From contig JAUSZU010000001.1 of NCBI GenBank assembly GCA_030817875.1, forward strand, positions 3,906,001 to 3,970,000: DNA of 64,000 bases, read 5' to 3'. A model generated the notes under the pieces. The model did not search any database. It was not told the origin of the DNA and saw only the letters and a program-made list of their open reading frames with translations. A program made the position numbers and the translations under genes. The DNA comes from Flavobacterium sp. W4I14 (lineage in GTDB: Bacteria; Bacteroidota; Bacteroidia; Sphingobacteriales; Sphingobacteriaceae). Positions 16,052-25,483 of this stretch are shown here, piece by piece; within the stretch, counting starts at the first letter, position 1, and the number at the start of each line of letters is the position of its first letter.

Positions 16052-17368
16052 CTAAAATCCTACAACAGCCTGGATTACATAACCTTTGAATTTTCCTCCG
16101 CTTCGGAAATCTACAGTTGGGAAATCTTTATATTTCTGGCTCACATACTCGCCTTTTAACAATATGTTTCTGGTCATAAACCATCCCGCAGCAATAGCAA
16201 TGCGGTCTATTTTTACATCATTATTATAAGTTATTGCAGGTGTTGTTCCGGCAGCTGGCACATTAGCCATCGCGGCCGTAACCACATTATATTTTGCGCC
16301 GATAAAGAAATCCGCTGTCTTTCCGAACCTGTAAACACCATCTATTGCCATCTGTTCGGCTCCCCTGCTGCCTACTTCTGTTTTTGATCTTCCCTTTGCG
16401 TTTTCATAAGTTGCAAACAGTTCTAGTCCCTGAAATTTTATAAATGCGTTTAGCTGAAGGGCATTGACTTTTTTGGTAAAACCAGGGTTAAACCGCCCTG
16501 AGAAAGCATTGGTGGTATTTACTGCGCCGACTTTTTCCAGCACCATAAAATAGTTCGACCCGGTACGGTCGCCACCATATAAGGTCTGTCCGCCAGAACT
16601 GTTATTGCTGTAATAAGAGGCTGCAAAACGCACCCTCAAATCGCTGTTCAATTGTTTATCAAAGCCGCCTTTTATATAAACAGCTGGTGATTTGTGCACA
16701 TTTGCATCCTGGGGAGTAGCGATCAGGCTATCGATATTACCTTTGATCATTCCATTTGAAACACCGATTAAACCGAACAGCGCATTTTTTCTCACCAAAA
16801 CTTCTCCGCCTATTTCGGTTGTAAAGCCATCCATGATGTAATTTTCAATAAACGGGTTATAAATCGTTTGCCCGCCATCCGACCTGCGGAAATGCTGATC
16901 GCCATAGTTGATTTCCATGTGCCCGATTTTGATGGTTGTTACCGACATAATATCTTCCCACAACTTGCCCTTAAACGGCAGCTTATCAAACTGGATATAT
17001 CCACCCTTCACCCAGGTTTCGTTGTGGTGGCGGGAAGAAAGATAGCTCGTGAGGTTCAGCCTGATCCCATCTGAGAGTTGTACATCCATGAAAAGATTGG
17101 CATTGGCAGTATTAAAACCCGGCGTTATTTTGTATAGTCCGCCCGAGGTATTTTCATGTTTCAGCCCCTGAAAAGACTGGGTAAATCCCGCACCAAAACG
17201 GACTTTTATTTTATCAAACACAGCATTGCTATCTTTGGGTGCTTCAAAAACATTAATACCGGATTTATCATAAGGCCTAAGATTGGAAACCTGTGCCTGT
17301 ACCCTAAAACTATACGAACTTATAATTGCTACTGCTAGTGCAGAAACTAGTGTAAATTTATTTTTCAT
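16052..17368 (-). CDS. outer-membrane beta-barrel protein, porin-like
   Basis: A 438-residue protein with a signal peptide ending at about VQAQ (residue 26), many alternating aromatic beta strands and a terminal GYVIQAVVGF that ends in Phe, as outer-membrane barrels do. Motifs such as TIKIGHMEINYGDQHFRRSDGG resemble the phosphate-porin/OprO type and other Bacteroidota porins, but I cannot name the substrate. It lies between two YceI-like genes on the same strand (16 and 23 bases or more apart), so the three probably form an operon for an envelope function. Confidence 0.75.
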   Translation of the reverse strand: MKNKFTLVSALAVAIISSYSFRVQAQVSNLRPYDKSGINVFEAPKDSNAVFDKIKVRFGAGFTQSFQGLKHENTSGGLYKITPGFNTANANLFMDVQLSDGIRLNLTSYLSSRHHNETWVKGGYIQFDKLPFKGKLWEDIMSVTTIKIGHMEINYGDQHFRRSDGGQTIYNPFIENYIMDGFTTEIGGEVLVRKNALFGLIGVSNGMIKGNIDSLIATPQDANVHKSPAVYIKGGFDKQLNSDLRVRFAASYYSNNSSGGQTLYGGDRTGSNYFMVLEKVGAVNTTNAFSGRFNPGFTKKVNALQLNAFIKFQGLELFATYENAKGRSKTEVGSRGAEQMAIDGVYRFGKTADFFIGAKYNVVTAAMANVPAAGTTPAITYNNDVKIDRIAIAAGWFMTRNILLKGEYVSQKYKDFPTVDFRSGGKFKGYVIQAVVGF

Positions 17369-17391
17369 GATTTTATCTTAGTGATGAACTG

Positions 17392-18010
17392 TTATTTTGC
17401 TACTGATGTCTTAACATAGTCGAACTCGAACCTGACAACAAGGTTATTACCCACTTTCATTGTGCCAAGCATAAAACTTGGTGGTTCAATACCATAGTCG
17501 GTTAGCATTAATTGTTCGCTGCCATGGCAACTGATGGAGCCATCTGCATTTACCAAAGCCATTACCTTCATTGAAAGGCTTTGTGTTTTCCCGGCAATGG
17601 TCAGGATTCCGGTAGTCTGAATCGAATACCTTTTTGCCTGTACCATGGTAACTGTTGCAAAAGTGAGCTGATAGCTTATCTTAGGAAACGTAGTTGCGTT
17701 AAGCGTTTTATAGGTACGGTCATCCATAGCAGATTTACCGCTTTTGAGACTCTTTGCCGCGAGACTAAATTTTAGGGCTGTTACATCTGTCATTTCGCCA
17801 CGGGCATTGAAGTTAAATGTACCTGTGCTTTTCGAACTGTTTGGATGTCATCGACCAATCGTGGACATTGGATGTGCCCATTACCTTAACTGAATTGCCG
17901 GCTGTTTGCGAAAGCTGATATGTTGTTTGCGCCACTGTTACCAGCGGTGAGAGCATAAATAATAGGGTGAGAGGTCTGATTTTTTTCTGGAATATGTTAA
18001 ATATTTTCAT
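17392..18010 (-). pseudogene. YceI-family secreted protein gene broken by a one-base insertion
   Basis: Two reading frames together encode one YceI protein. The first (17813-18010) has the signal peptide (ending VTVAQ) and the YceI start YQLSQTAGNSVKVMGTSNVHDWSM, then runs to a stop after KHRYI. The second frame carries on with STGTFNFNARGEMTDV and the rest of the domain to 17392. Removing one A from the AAAA run (T run at 17829-17832 on the plus strand) gives the joined reading FESTGTFNFNARGE, about 205 residues. Either the gene is inactivated or the base is a sequencing or assembly error. The downstream frame alone has no signal peptide and should not be treated as a separate gene. Confidence 0.85.
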
Positions 18011-18330
18011 AGCAGGGTTATTGGATTAACTGTTGGTCAAACCTACCCTGTTCTGCGTCAAATTTTGTGAGGAGGACCAGTTTGAAAACTGATGTTCATC
18101 ACTTTTCAACCACAGCAACATATTGAAAATCAATAATATAATTTCTAAAAAGAACTTTTCGGCTAAAGTTCACCTGATTCCGCTCCAAACTGTAACCTCA
18201 ACTATTTGCCATGCAGTATTAAAGGCATACTAATGATTGACCAAAATAGATCCAATCAGGCCGGGTCGGACCCAATGTCATTGAGTTAAGCGCCCCGGTT
18301 GTCACCCTGTCCAAACGACTCCTGTGGAGT

Positions 18331-18387
18331 GCGTAGTCGAAGACTTCTTGAGATGATAAATTGCAAATAAATGCCCTTCGACTACGC
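18331..18387. repeat. inverted repeat GCGTAGTCGAAG / CTTCGACTACGC
   Basis: Perfect 12-bp arms at 18331-18342 and 18376-18387. The sequence before it, CTGTCCAAACGACTCCTGTGG (18307-18327), is a degenerate copy of the hairpin core at 12135-12165. Dispersed-repeat sequence, no coding potential. Confidence 0.55.
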
Positions 18388-18691
18388 TACCATTGACGTT
18401 ATTTTATAATCATCTAAATATGAACAGTTTATGCCGATTTCGTATTTCCACCCAACTAGGCCGTAGCACCATATCTCCGTTCTACATAAATCCGGCCTAA
18501 CAAATTTTTCGGGCTGCACTGCCCAAGCCAACCTACTTGCTTTGAAAGAAAAATTTTCAGCCGGTGTTTTTTGTTTTTTCATGGGCCTTTATGTTTTCAA
18601 CGGCATTCAAGCTAGCTGCGCTGGTCTTTTTGACACCAAAAAGAAAGAAGCCTGTCCGGCTAGGACTAATAAACACCCCGTCCTGCGGACA

Positions 18692-18708
18692 CCCCTCTAA
18701 AAGAGGGG
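18692..18708. repeat. short hairpin within a CCTGCGGACACCCCTCT-type repeat
   Basis: CCCCTC-TAAAA-GAGGGG forms a 6-bp stem. It lies in a stretch (about 18650-18715) of the kind that recurs between genes in related genomes; only one copy is in this window. Confidence 0.4.
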
Positions 18709-18983
18709 AATTATATACCAGCTGATATTTCAACGTCATCTATATGGATCTTTATGAAATAAATTATCCCACAGCATGACATCTTTTTGAGATTTATCCC
18801 TTAACTTGATGACATGGGGAGGGACCTTTTCATTTTTACGTCTGATCAGTACTTTGTATTATAATATGCCTGCGCTGCCGATCATAAATTTTAAGGCAAT
18901 TTTGATTATGCAATTAAACCAGGGGCTATACTATCAAAAAACCTGATAACTTTAATATATTAGTGTTCAATCAAATTACTGTA

Positions 18984-20411
18984 ATGAAAAGACTAAGTCT
19001 CCTCCTTATTACCACTACTTTTCCCTTTTTACTCATGGCACAACAGCTACCCTGTAACTGCCTGCAGAATTTAAATGAAGCAATTGTTAAAACTGAGCTC
19101 AACTATGCCGGATTTCCGCAAAAAGTATATGCTAAGACAAAACCAGCCTATGAGAACATGGTAACCAGCCTCCGCAAAAAGGCAGAAAATGAAAACAATC
19201 CTAAAAACTGCTACTATCTTATTAAAGATTACGTTAGATTTTTTGCAGACAAACATTTTTCATTGACATACCTCAACAAGGACGATTACGAAAAAGAAAC
19301 TGTAGCTGTAGACGAATCTTATTTTAAAACACTGAAACCGGGTATTGGCGCTGAAGGCATATGGATAAACGCGGACAGTTCAATTACCCTTGGGATAAAA
19401 AAATTTCCGGGCAATGAATACAAGGCTATTGTACTTAGTGCAAAGGATAGTATGCTCCACAAGGGACTTGTCTATTTTACACTAAAACCACACCAAAAAG
19501 GCTATCTGCTAAATCAGTACAATGTATTTAACAGTATAGATTTTTATGCTCAGCAAAGGGGCGGCCTGCTGCAGCTGTGGAATTTTTCACTTTTTGGAAG
19601 GGTTTTCCCTGATGAAATGACGGCAAAAGAAAAAAAGGAGTTAGGTACATGGAAAAACAACAACAATGGTCTCAATTATACTCGATTGGACGAGGAAACC
19701 AGCTATATCAAAATCCCGACCTTCTTTAATAACGACAGTAAGATCGAGAAGTTGGTTGCAGCCCATGATAAAGCCATCAGGAATAGTAAGTACCTGATCA
19801 TAGATCTGCGTGGGAACGGAGGAGGCAATTCCGGCTGGAGCTTTCTCTTACCCTATGTGATGACCAACCCCATCAAACAGGATAGCCCCCTACTTCGCAT
19901 TTCGCAGGACAATGTCAGGCTCAAAAGATCAGAGCTTGAATATTTTGTCAAAAATCCAGTACCTGTAGATCTAAAAAAATACTATCCTGATCAATATGTA
20001 GCTAACCTCAAAAAAATCTACGCAGAACTCACATCTGCCAAGGACACCTTTTATCAGACCCCTGGATTAACGATCCCCCTTGATTCTGTTCTCAGCAGTC
20101 CTGCTAAAGTTGCACTAATTACTGATGAACTTTGCGGTAGCTCCGCAGAATACTTTTTTCATTTAATGAAACAAAGCAAAAAGACAACACGGTACGGTAG
20201 GAATAGTGTAGGCATGATGGATTATGAAGGCCCAACATCACCAACGCCACTTCCGTGCAAAACACTGATACTCATGATGCCGGTTTCAAAATCGAGCTGG
20301 ACCGATAAGAAGCCTATTGATGCAACCGGGTTCACTCCTGATGTTAAGCTTAACATACCAGGCGATCAGTGGGTTGAATACATTATCAAAGACCTCAAAA
20401 GGAAAAACTGA
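18984..20411 (+). CDS. secreted S41-family peptidase
   Basis: A 475-residue protein with a signal peptide (MKRLSLLLITTTFPFLLMAQ). The C-terminal half has the S41 (C-terminal-processing/tricorn) core: SYIKIPTFF, the YLIIDLRGNGGGNSGW strand-loop, and CGSSAEYFFHLMKQSKKTTRYG, in which the Ser of GSSAE is the likely nucleophile. No PDZ domain is obvious, unlike CtpA/Prc. A frame with a GTG codon begins at 18963, but the ATG at 18984 directly starts the signal peptide. Two Cys near the mature N-terminus (CNC) may form a disulphide or anchor. It stands alone with about 200 bases to the next gene. Confidence 0.85.
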   Translation: MKRLSLLLITTTFPFLLMAQQLPCNCLQNLNEAIVKTELNYAGFPQKVYAKTKPAYENMVTSLRKKAENENNPKNCYYLIKDYVRFFADKHFSLTYLNKDDYEKETVAVDESYFKTLKPGIGAEGIWINADSSITLGIKKFPGNEYKAIVLSAKDSMLHKGLVYFTLKPHQKGYLLNQYNVFNSIDFYAQQRGGLLQLWNFSLFGRVFPDEMTAKEKKELGTWKNNNNGLNYTRLDEETSYIKIPTFFNNDSKIEKLVAAHDKAIRNSKYLIIDLRGNGGGNSGWSFLLPYVMTNPIKQDSPLLRISQDNVRLKRSELEYFVKNPVPVDLKKYYPDQYVANLKKIYAELTSAKDTFYQTPGLTIPLDSVLSSPAKVALITDELCGSSAEYFFHLMKQSKKTTRYGRNSVGMMDYEGPTSPTPLPCKTLILMMPVSKSSWTDKKPIDATGFTPDVKLNIPGDQWVEYIIKDLKRKN

Positions 20412-20614
20412 ATTAAGATGAATTAACCTTTTTTCATAATTTTCTTTAGGGGAGGTAAGCTTTATGCGGATTCCCACAAGTAACCCGTCTTTCCTGAAGT
20501 CTTTTTTGGGAGACATGGTAAAGTATAACTGCCGCTCCATAAAATGAATTAACCCCTAAACCAATAAATGGCATAAAATTGGCTCCAGGATTTGCAGCCC
20601 CTTAATAAAATTGA

Positions 20615-23158
20615 ATGTCACACCGTACCTATTTATACAATATCGATACCCCGTCAATTGCAGAAGATTCAGATAAGATGATGATGGAATGGGGTTACGA
20701 AATGCCGCTTTTACTTCAGCCATTATTAGTAGAAGGAGGCTTTGTTTCAGGCAACAATTACAACAATCATATTGAATTTAATAATTCCGGATTGTTCTAT
20801 TATTCCAAACCAGGAATTGAAAACCTGAAACGGTTTTATAAATTTCTTGAAGACCAACCTGGTCTGATCATAGATATAGAAAAGTTTAAAGATGCCCGCG
20901 ACAAGCTTTTCAATTATCTGGATAAGCTTACTGGCGGTTACTTTCATCTGGATATGTGGGACGTTTTAAATATGGAGGATTCGCCTCACGCCGAACAGGC
21001 AAAGCTTTGGCTCGTGAACATTAGCCATAACAATCAGATAATTACCAAAGCGATGGACGCGGGAGACATCAGCCTGTTGAATTATAAAGATTTTAATGAT
21101 GTCAATCCTGGTTTTACCTCTTTCCCGGACCTATTGAATTACGAAGGCTACAACTACGGCTGGTCCTGTATCTGGACAGCTGTTGAAGAAGACCTTACCT
21201 ATGAAATATTTGAAGAAAATAAACTTTGGGGACTAAAGGATAAGGATGGCGGTATCTTACTAGCCCCCCAGTTTGATGAATTTTACAGCTTCGGGCCACA
21301 GGACCTGGCAGTGGTATCAAAAAACGGCAAATACGGATATGTGGATACTACTGGAAAAATAGCCATTCCATTGATTTGGGAAGATGCTTACGATTTCGAG
21401 TATTCGGGTGTTGCCGTAGTTACAGTCCAACAAAAATCAGGATTGATCAATTCAAAAGGAGAGCAGATCACCCAGCTTGTTTATGACGAACTGGAAACTA
21501 TTGGGGAGGGAAATAGCTTCAATGCAAAAAAAGAATCGCTTTGGGGTGTCATCGATGCCACTGGCCAGGTGGTTATTGATTTTGAGCATCAGGATATAAT
21601 TAATTCCGGATATGGTTTTTATTACACCAAGATCAGTGGACAGAAAAATCAAAAGATCTACAATGAGTTTTTTAAGTACCTGGGCGAATTCCCAATTGAT
21701 TCTATAGAAAACCTTGATAATGGATTGTTAATGATTAAGCCCCACAAAGGGCTTAGTTCGGGGCTATTATACAAAAAAGATGGAACCCTGCTGGATAGCG
21801 GGTTTGAAAAAATAAACAGACAAACAAATTTCAACGACCTGCTGGTTATTCGAAAAAACAAGAAACATGGTGCCATTAGCAGAAAAAATGAATGTTACGT
21901 GCTGCCCTGCCAGTATGATGCAATTTTGGATATCCGTGCCAGAATTAAAGATGAGATAAGCGATATCGCATTGGTCCATCAGGGGGATAAAAAGGGCATT
22001 TATGATGGTAATCCGAAAAACCCATCATGGTTAATTCCTCTTGATGACTACCAGCAGATCCTGTGGCTTTATGAAACTGTTTTTACACTGCAAAAAAACC
22101 AGTTGTGGTGCATTTCCAATGTTGCAAACAATAATATTAGCGGTTTCGAATTTGACCTGGTTGTACAGAAACCCAATGAGGATGGTTTTGCTTACGCATT
22201 TAAAGACGATAACGTTTATTCCGTTAGCGATACGGCAATTACCGCTACCCCTAAATCAGTTGCGCAAGCGCATGCCAGCGAGGATTACGCTTATTATTTT
22301 GAACATGAAAGCAGGAAGAGACTTTTAGCCTACGGAAAAGGGTTAAGCAGAAATGATGAACAGATAACAGACGAACTGGACGCTGCTTACAATCTTTGTA
22401 TCAAGGCTATAGAGGCTTATAACGTTAAGGATTATGCAAAATCAATATATTATGATACCATTGCATCCGAAAAAGGTTATACCCTCTCCATGAATAACCT
22501 TGCACATATTTATTATAACATTGAAGGGTTTATTGATGATGATAAAGCCTTTTATTGGTTCCATAAAAGTGCAATTGCCAATGAGGAGAATGCCATGAAT
22601 GGACTGGGCATGTGCTATAAGTATGGAGTTGGCACAACAGTAGATATAGAAAAGGCATTATTCTGGCTAAACAAAGCAGCTGATGCTCAACTGGCAATAG
22701 CGAACAACAACCTTGGCGACATCTATTCCGAAGATCTATTAGTTCCCTTCAATCCGGATAAGGCGCTTCAATATTATCAAACTGCTGCCGAACTTGGCGA
22801 ACCTAAAAACAACTGGCTGGGCTACCTTTATGATTTAAAAGGTGACCATGAAAAGGCACTGCAGTATTATCAGCTGGGTGCTGATGAAGGCATTGATATT
22901 TCTGCCTACAATCTTGGCATTTTTCATTTAAATGGACTGGGAACCAGCAAAAATGTGACCAAGGCAATAGAAAACTTTAAGCTTTCATTAGATCGCGGAT
23001 ACCATCAGGCAAATATAGATCTTGCCTTAATTTACAGGAATGAAGCAGGCTTTAAGGATGAGCAAAAGGTACAACAGCATCTCGATGCGGCCAAAACAGC
23101 AGGTTTGGAAATACCCGAAAACCTGCTAATCAAAAAGAAAGGCTGGTTTGATTTTTAA
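20615..23158 (+). CDS. large WG-repeat and Sel1-repeat protein
   Basis: An 847-residue protein with no signal peptide. Residues 1-190 form a globular N-terminal region I cannot assign. From about 205 to 345 there are clear WG-type repeats (LWGLKDKDGGILLAPQFD, KYGYVDTTGKIAIPLIWE, LWGVIDATGQVVIDFEH), and degenerate ones continue to about 520. From about 640 to 840 there are Sel1/TPR-like repeats (AMNGLGMCYKYGVGTTVDIEKALFWLNKAAD and similar) that form a helical solenoid. Such combinations act as protein-binding scaffolds; no catalytic motif is visible. No neighbours suggest a partner, so the role is open. The ATG at 20615 is the first in frame. Confidence 0.85.
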   Translation: MSHRTYLYNIDTPSIAEDSDKMMMEWGYEMPLLLQPLLVEGGFVSGNNYNNHIEFNNSGLFYYSKPGIENLKRFYKFLEDQPGLIIDIEKFKDARDKLFNYLDKLTGGYFHLDMWDVLNMEDSPHAEQAKLWLVNISHNNQIITKAMDAGDISLLNYKDFNDVNPGFTSFPDLLNYEGYNYGWSCIWTAVEEDLTYEIFEENKLWGLKDKDGGILLAPQFDEFYSFGPQDLAVVSKNGKYGYVDTTGKIAIPLIWEDAYDFEYSGVAVVTVQQKSGLINSKGEQITQLVYDELETIGEGNSFNAKKESLWGVIDATGQVVIDFEHQDIINSGYGFYYTKISGQKNQKIYNEFFKYLGEFPIDSIENLDNGLLMIKPHKGLSSGLLYKKDGTLLDSGFEKINRQTNFNDLLVIRKNKKHGAISRKNECYVLPCQYDAILDIRARIKDEISDIALVHQGDKKGIYDGNPKNPSWLIPLDDYQQILWLYETVFTLQKNQLWCISNVANNNISGFEFDLVVQKPNEDGFAYAFKDDNVYSVSDTAITATPKSVAQAHASEDYAYYFEHESRKRLLAYGKGLSRNDEQITDELDAAYNLCIKAIEAYNVKDYAKSIYYDTIASEKGYTLSMNNLAHIYYNIEGFIDDDKAFYWFHKSAIANEENAMNGLGMCYKYGVGTTVDIEKALFWLNKAADAQLAIANNNLGDIYSEDLLVPFNPDKALQYYQTAAELGEPKNNWLGYLYDLKGDHEKALQYYQLGADEGIDISAYNLGIFHLNGLGTSKNVTKAIENFKLSLDRGYHQANIDLALIYRNEAGFKDEQKVQQHLDAAKTAGLEIPENLLIKKKGWFDF

Positions 23159-23240
23159 GTTGTAAGAGATGTATTTGCCACGTATTTCAACCCTGGTTAT
23201 CAATTTCGGGATTTTAGATGGTAAGTTAACTAACACATCA

Positions 23241-23933
23241 TCAACAAATGAGCTTATACCCTACTCCGCGCAAACTGATGATCTGTATTTCAGGTTCACT
23301 TTTTAAGAGCTTTCGCAGATGTGCCATAAACACATCCATACTGCGGCCATTGTAAAAACTGTCTTCGCCCCATATTTTGATCAGCGCATCCTCACGTTCC
23401 AAAATGTTATTGCGGTTTTTCAGTAATAATTCGAGCAGAATGGCTTCTTTATAAGAAAGTGAATATTCACCTACAGAAGTTTTTAGTTTTTGGGCTACAG
23501 GATCGAGTTCACAGCTCCTGAACCGGTATTTTCTATCGGTTTCGGTTTCCCCGTTGTTCGCAGGGCCAAACCGCTTTAAAAGTGATTCCATCCGCACCAG
23601 CAGCTCATCAATGCTAAAAGGTTTTTTAAGATAGTCGTTTCCACCGCTTTTAAATCCCATCACCACATCTTCGGTAAGGGCTTTTGCACTCAAAAAGATG
23701 ATCGGCATATTGGGATTTGATTTTCTGATTTCGGCCGCCAGCTTATAACCGTCCTTTTGGGGCATCATGATGTCGAGTACACAGATATCAGGCTTTTCTT
23801 TTTCAAATTGCGCCCAGGCAAGCGCGCCATCTAAAGCCAGGTTTACCTCGTAACCACTGCTGGTTAAGCCATCGAGCACAATGCGCGCTAAAAAAGGCTC
23901 ATCTTCTGCATATAAAACCTTAGTTTTCTTCAT
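23241..23933 (-). CDS. OmpR-family response regulator, RprY-like
   Basis: A 230-residue regulator: receiver domain with Asp11/Glu12 in the acidic pocket, phospho-acceptor Asp54 in LDIMMP and Lys104 in LKKPF, then a winged-helix DNA-binding domain with SLSYKEAILLELLLKNRNNILERE and the closing ISLRGVGYKL wing. It overlaps the upstream kinase gene by 14 bases, so the pair is translationally coupled. OmpR-type regulators bind tandem direct repeats one helical turn apart; such repeats (four TTAAC at a 10-bp period) lie in the divergent promoter region next to this operon. Confidence 0.93.
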   Translation of the reverse strand: MKKTKVLYAEDEPFLARIVLDGLTSSGYEVNLALDGALAWAQFEKEKPDICVLDIMMPQKDGYKLAAEIRKSNPNMPIIFLSAKALTEDVVMGFKSGGNDYLKKPFSIDELLVRMESLLKRFGPANNGETETDRKYRFRSCELDPVAQKLKTSVGEYSLSYKEAILLELLLKNRNNILEREDALIKIWGEDSFYNGRSMDVFMAHLRKLLKSEPEIQIISLRGVGYKLIC

Positions 23934-25374
23934 ATAAGGGCAAATTGATCATAAAATTACTTCCCTTCCCTACTTTGCTCTGCAGCGCAACACGCCCGCC
24001 GTGGAGTTCTACCACCTGTTTTACATAATGAAGCCCCAGGCCGGATCCTTTCACATTGTGGATATTATCCTGGCTAAAAATCCTGAAAAAGCGTTCGAAA
24101 ACCTGTTGCTGATAAATTTCTTTGATCCCCGGACCATTATCCTTAAAGCTGATGGTTAATTCATGTTCAGCAATGCTGCAGGAGACCTCAATTTTGGATT
24201 GCGCCGGTGAATATTTCAACGCATTATCAATCAGGTTATAACATACGTTAGCAATATGCATCGCATCACCTTTGATAAAATAGGGTTCATCGGAAGGCAC
24301 AAGTATAAGCTGCGAATTATTCTCGCGTACCTGAATATCCATAGAAAAAATCACCTGTTTGAGTACGGATTGAATATCGAAGAGGGTAAATTGCAATTTT
24401 GTTTTTCCAAGGTCCATTTGTTCCTGCTTAAGCACCTTTTCTATCATCGCTTGTAAACGCTGCAATTCGTGACGGCTTATATTGATGTAATTCTGCAGCT
24501 TTTCGGGCTCATCGATCAAATGATATTTACTGATCGATTCAAGGGCCACAGCAATCGTCGAGATCGGTGTCTGGAGTTCATGCGTGATGTTACTGGTAAA
24601 ACTCATTCTCGCCTGGGCATAAAGCTGCTGATTTTTCATCAGCCTGATGAGCAGGTAGAACGCGGCTGCTGTAAGTGCCAGCATCAGGAACGACGAAATG
24701 AGGTAATACCTCATCTGATAAATGATCAGCCAGGTAATGCTTGGAACCACCAGCTGATACTGTTTCTGAAACTTAAGGTTATAGGTATATTTCCCACTAA
24801 CGAAAGAAGATGCATATTTAGGAACCACTTTCCCTTTCACCAACTTCCCATCTGAATAATTGTAAAGGGCATAGTTCCTATCGATAGCCACACCTAAGCC
24901 ATCGAGCCGATGGTTTACCAAACTATCCATCTCCTTAAGGTCCTGCTGATCTTCCAGCGAAACTTCCCGTTGCGATTTGCCATCGATTATAGCTGTTGAT
25001 TTGTTATCGGTCTGCTTTTTAGGATTGTTCGGGAAAGACATTTTCATTTCTACCACCGAACTATCATTGGTAATTCCATAATGGAACCGGCTGCGCAGGT
25101 TATCCACTTTTAAATCATCAAAAGCATGTTTGAGCACCAGCCATTCTGGTGAGAGGAAAAACTGCTGAAAACGGATACTTTTCTCGTGCCCCTTCGCGAT
25201 GCTCTGATAGCTTATCTGCCTCGAAGCATTGCTAACAATGGATTCGAGTACCGTAGCAACAGATTTCTTTTGCGCCAGATACAACTGCCTTATCCATGCA
25301 CATTGCAGGCACAGGCTAATGATCAGTGTGATAACCGCCAGCGGAAGAACATATCTGGAGCGAAGCCATTTCAT
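23920..25374 (-). CDS. sensor histidine kinase, RprX-like
   Basis: A 484-residue membrane kinase. An N-terminal membrane segment (about 9-27), a periplasmic sensor region of about 190 residues with no known domain, and a second membrane segment (about 222-245) precede the HisKA domain with His265 in NITHELQTPIS. The ATPase domain has NLIDNALKYS, FKDNGPGI and GSGLGLHYV. The signal is unknown. The divergent neighbour is a CarboxypepD_reg outer-membrane barrel protein, which may be its main target, since the operator-like repeats lie between the two starts. Confidence 0.93.
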   Translation of the reverse strand: MKWLRSRYVLPLAVITLIISLCLQCAWIRQLYLAQKKSVATVLESIVSNASRQISYQSIAKGHEKSIRFQQFFLSPEWLVLKHAFDDLKVDNLRSRFHYGITNDSSVVEMKMSFPNNPKKQTDNKSTAIIDGKSQREVSLEDQQDLKEMDSLVNHRLDGLGVAIDRNYALYNYSDGKLVKGKVVPKYASSFVSGKYTYNLKFQKQYQLVVPSITWLIIYQMRYYLISSFLMLALTAAAFYLLIRLMKNQQLYAQARMSFTSNITHELQTPISTIAVALESISKYHLIDEPEKLQNYINISRHELQRLQAMIEKVLKQEQMDLGKTKLQFTLFDIQSVLKQVIFSMDIQVRENNSQLILVPSDEPYFIKGDAMHIANVCYNLIDNALKYSPAQSKIEVSCSIAEHELTISFKDNGPGIKEIYQQQVFERFFRIFSQDNIHNVKGSGLGLHYVKQVVELHGGRVALQSKVGKGSNFMINLPLYEEN

Positions 25375-25424
25375 TCTCCTAAATTGAACAATTCATTTTA
25401 TCAATGGAAGTCCGGGCCGAAGAT

Positions 25425-25459
25425 TTAACCATATTTAACCGAGATTAACCTTGCTTAAC
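25425..25459. promoter_or_regulatory. four TTAAC direct repeats at an exact 10-bp period, candidate OmpR-type operator
   Basis: TTAAC occurs at 25425, 25435, 25445 and 25455, three of them as TTAACC. The spacing places all four on one face of the helix. OmpR/PhoB-family regulators bind such head-to-tail repeats as dimers. The array sits between the divergent RprX-like operon and an outer-membrane barrel gene, next to the -33 region of the latter, so an activator role there is plausible. Confidence 0.65.
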
Positions 25460-25479
25460 ATGCAAAGCATTTAGTTTTG
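25451..25479 (+). promoter_or_regulatory. candidate promoter of the outer-membrane barrel gene
   Basis: TTG (25451-25453), an 18-base spacer and TAGTTTTG (25472-25479) match the Bacteroidota -33/-7 pattern. The start codon at 25484 lies only four bases beyond the -7 element, so transcription would begin at or next to the ATG. Either the mRNA is nearly leaderless or the match is misleading. Confidence 0.45.
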
Positions 25480-25483
25480 AAAC

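Larger units (their letters stand above)
18011..18983. other. long gene-free gap with dispersed repeats
   Basis: About 970 bases without a convincing gene. Short open frames at 18382-18582 and 18557-18739 (minus strand) lack homology-like features and lie over repeat sequence, so they are not called. The gap holds an inverted repeat at 18331-18387, a hairpin at 18692-18708 and the end region of the S41 peptidase promoter. TAACTTTA at 18947-18954 is close to the -7 consensus for the peptidase gene but not a full match. Confidence 0.65.

Noticed and set aside
17392..17793. Independent small YceI gene with an internal start
   Set aside because: It lacks a signal peptide and joins perfectly with the upstream frame after removal of one base, so it is the second half of a frameshifted gene.
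18382..18739. Two minus-strand open frames of 60-66 residues
   Set aside because: They lie over dispersed repeat sequence, have no signal, domain or ribosome-binding context, and overlap each other; best explained as chance frames.
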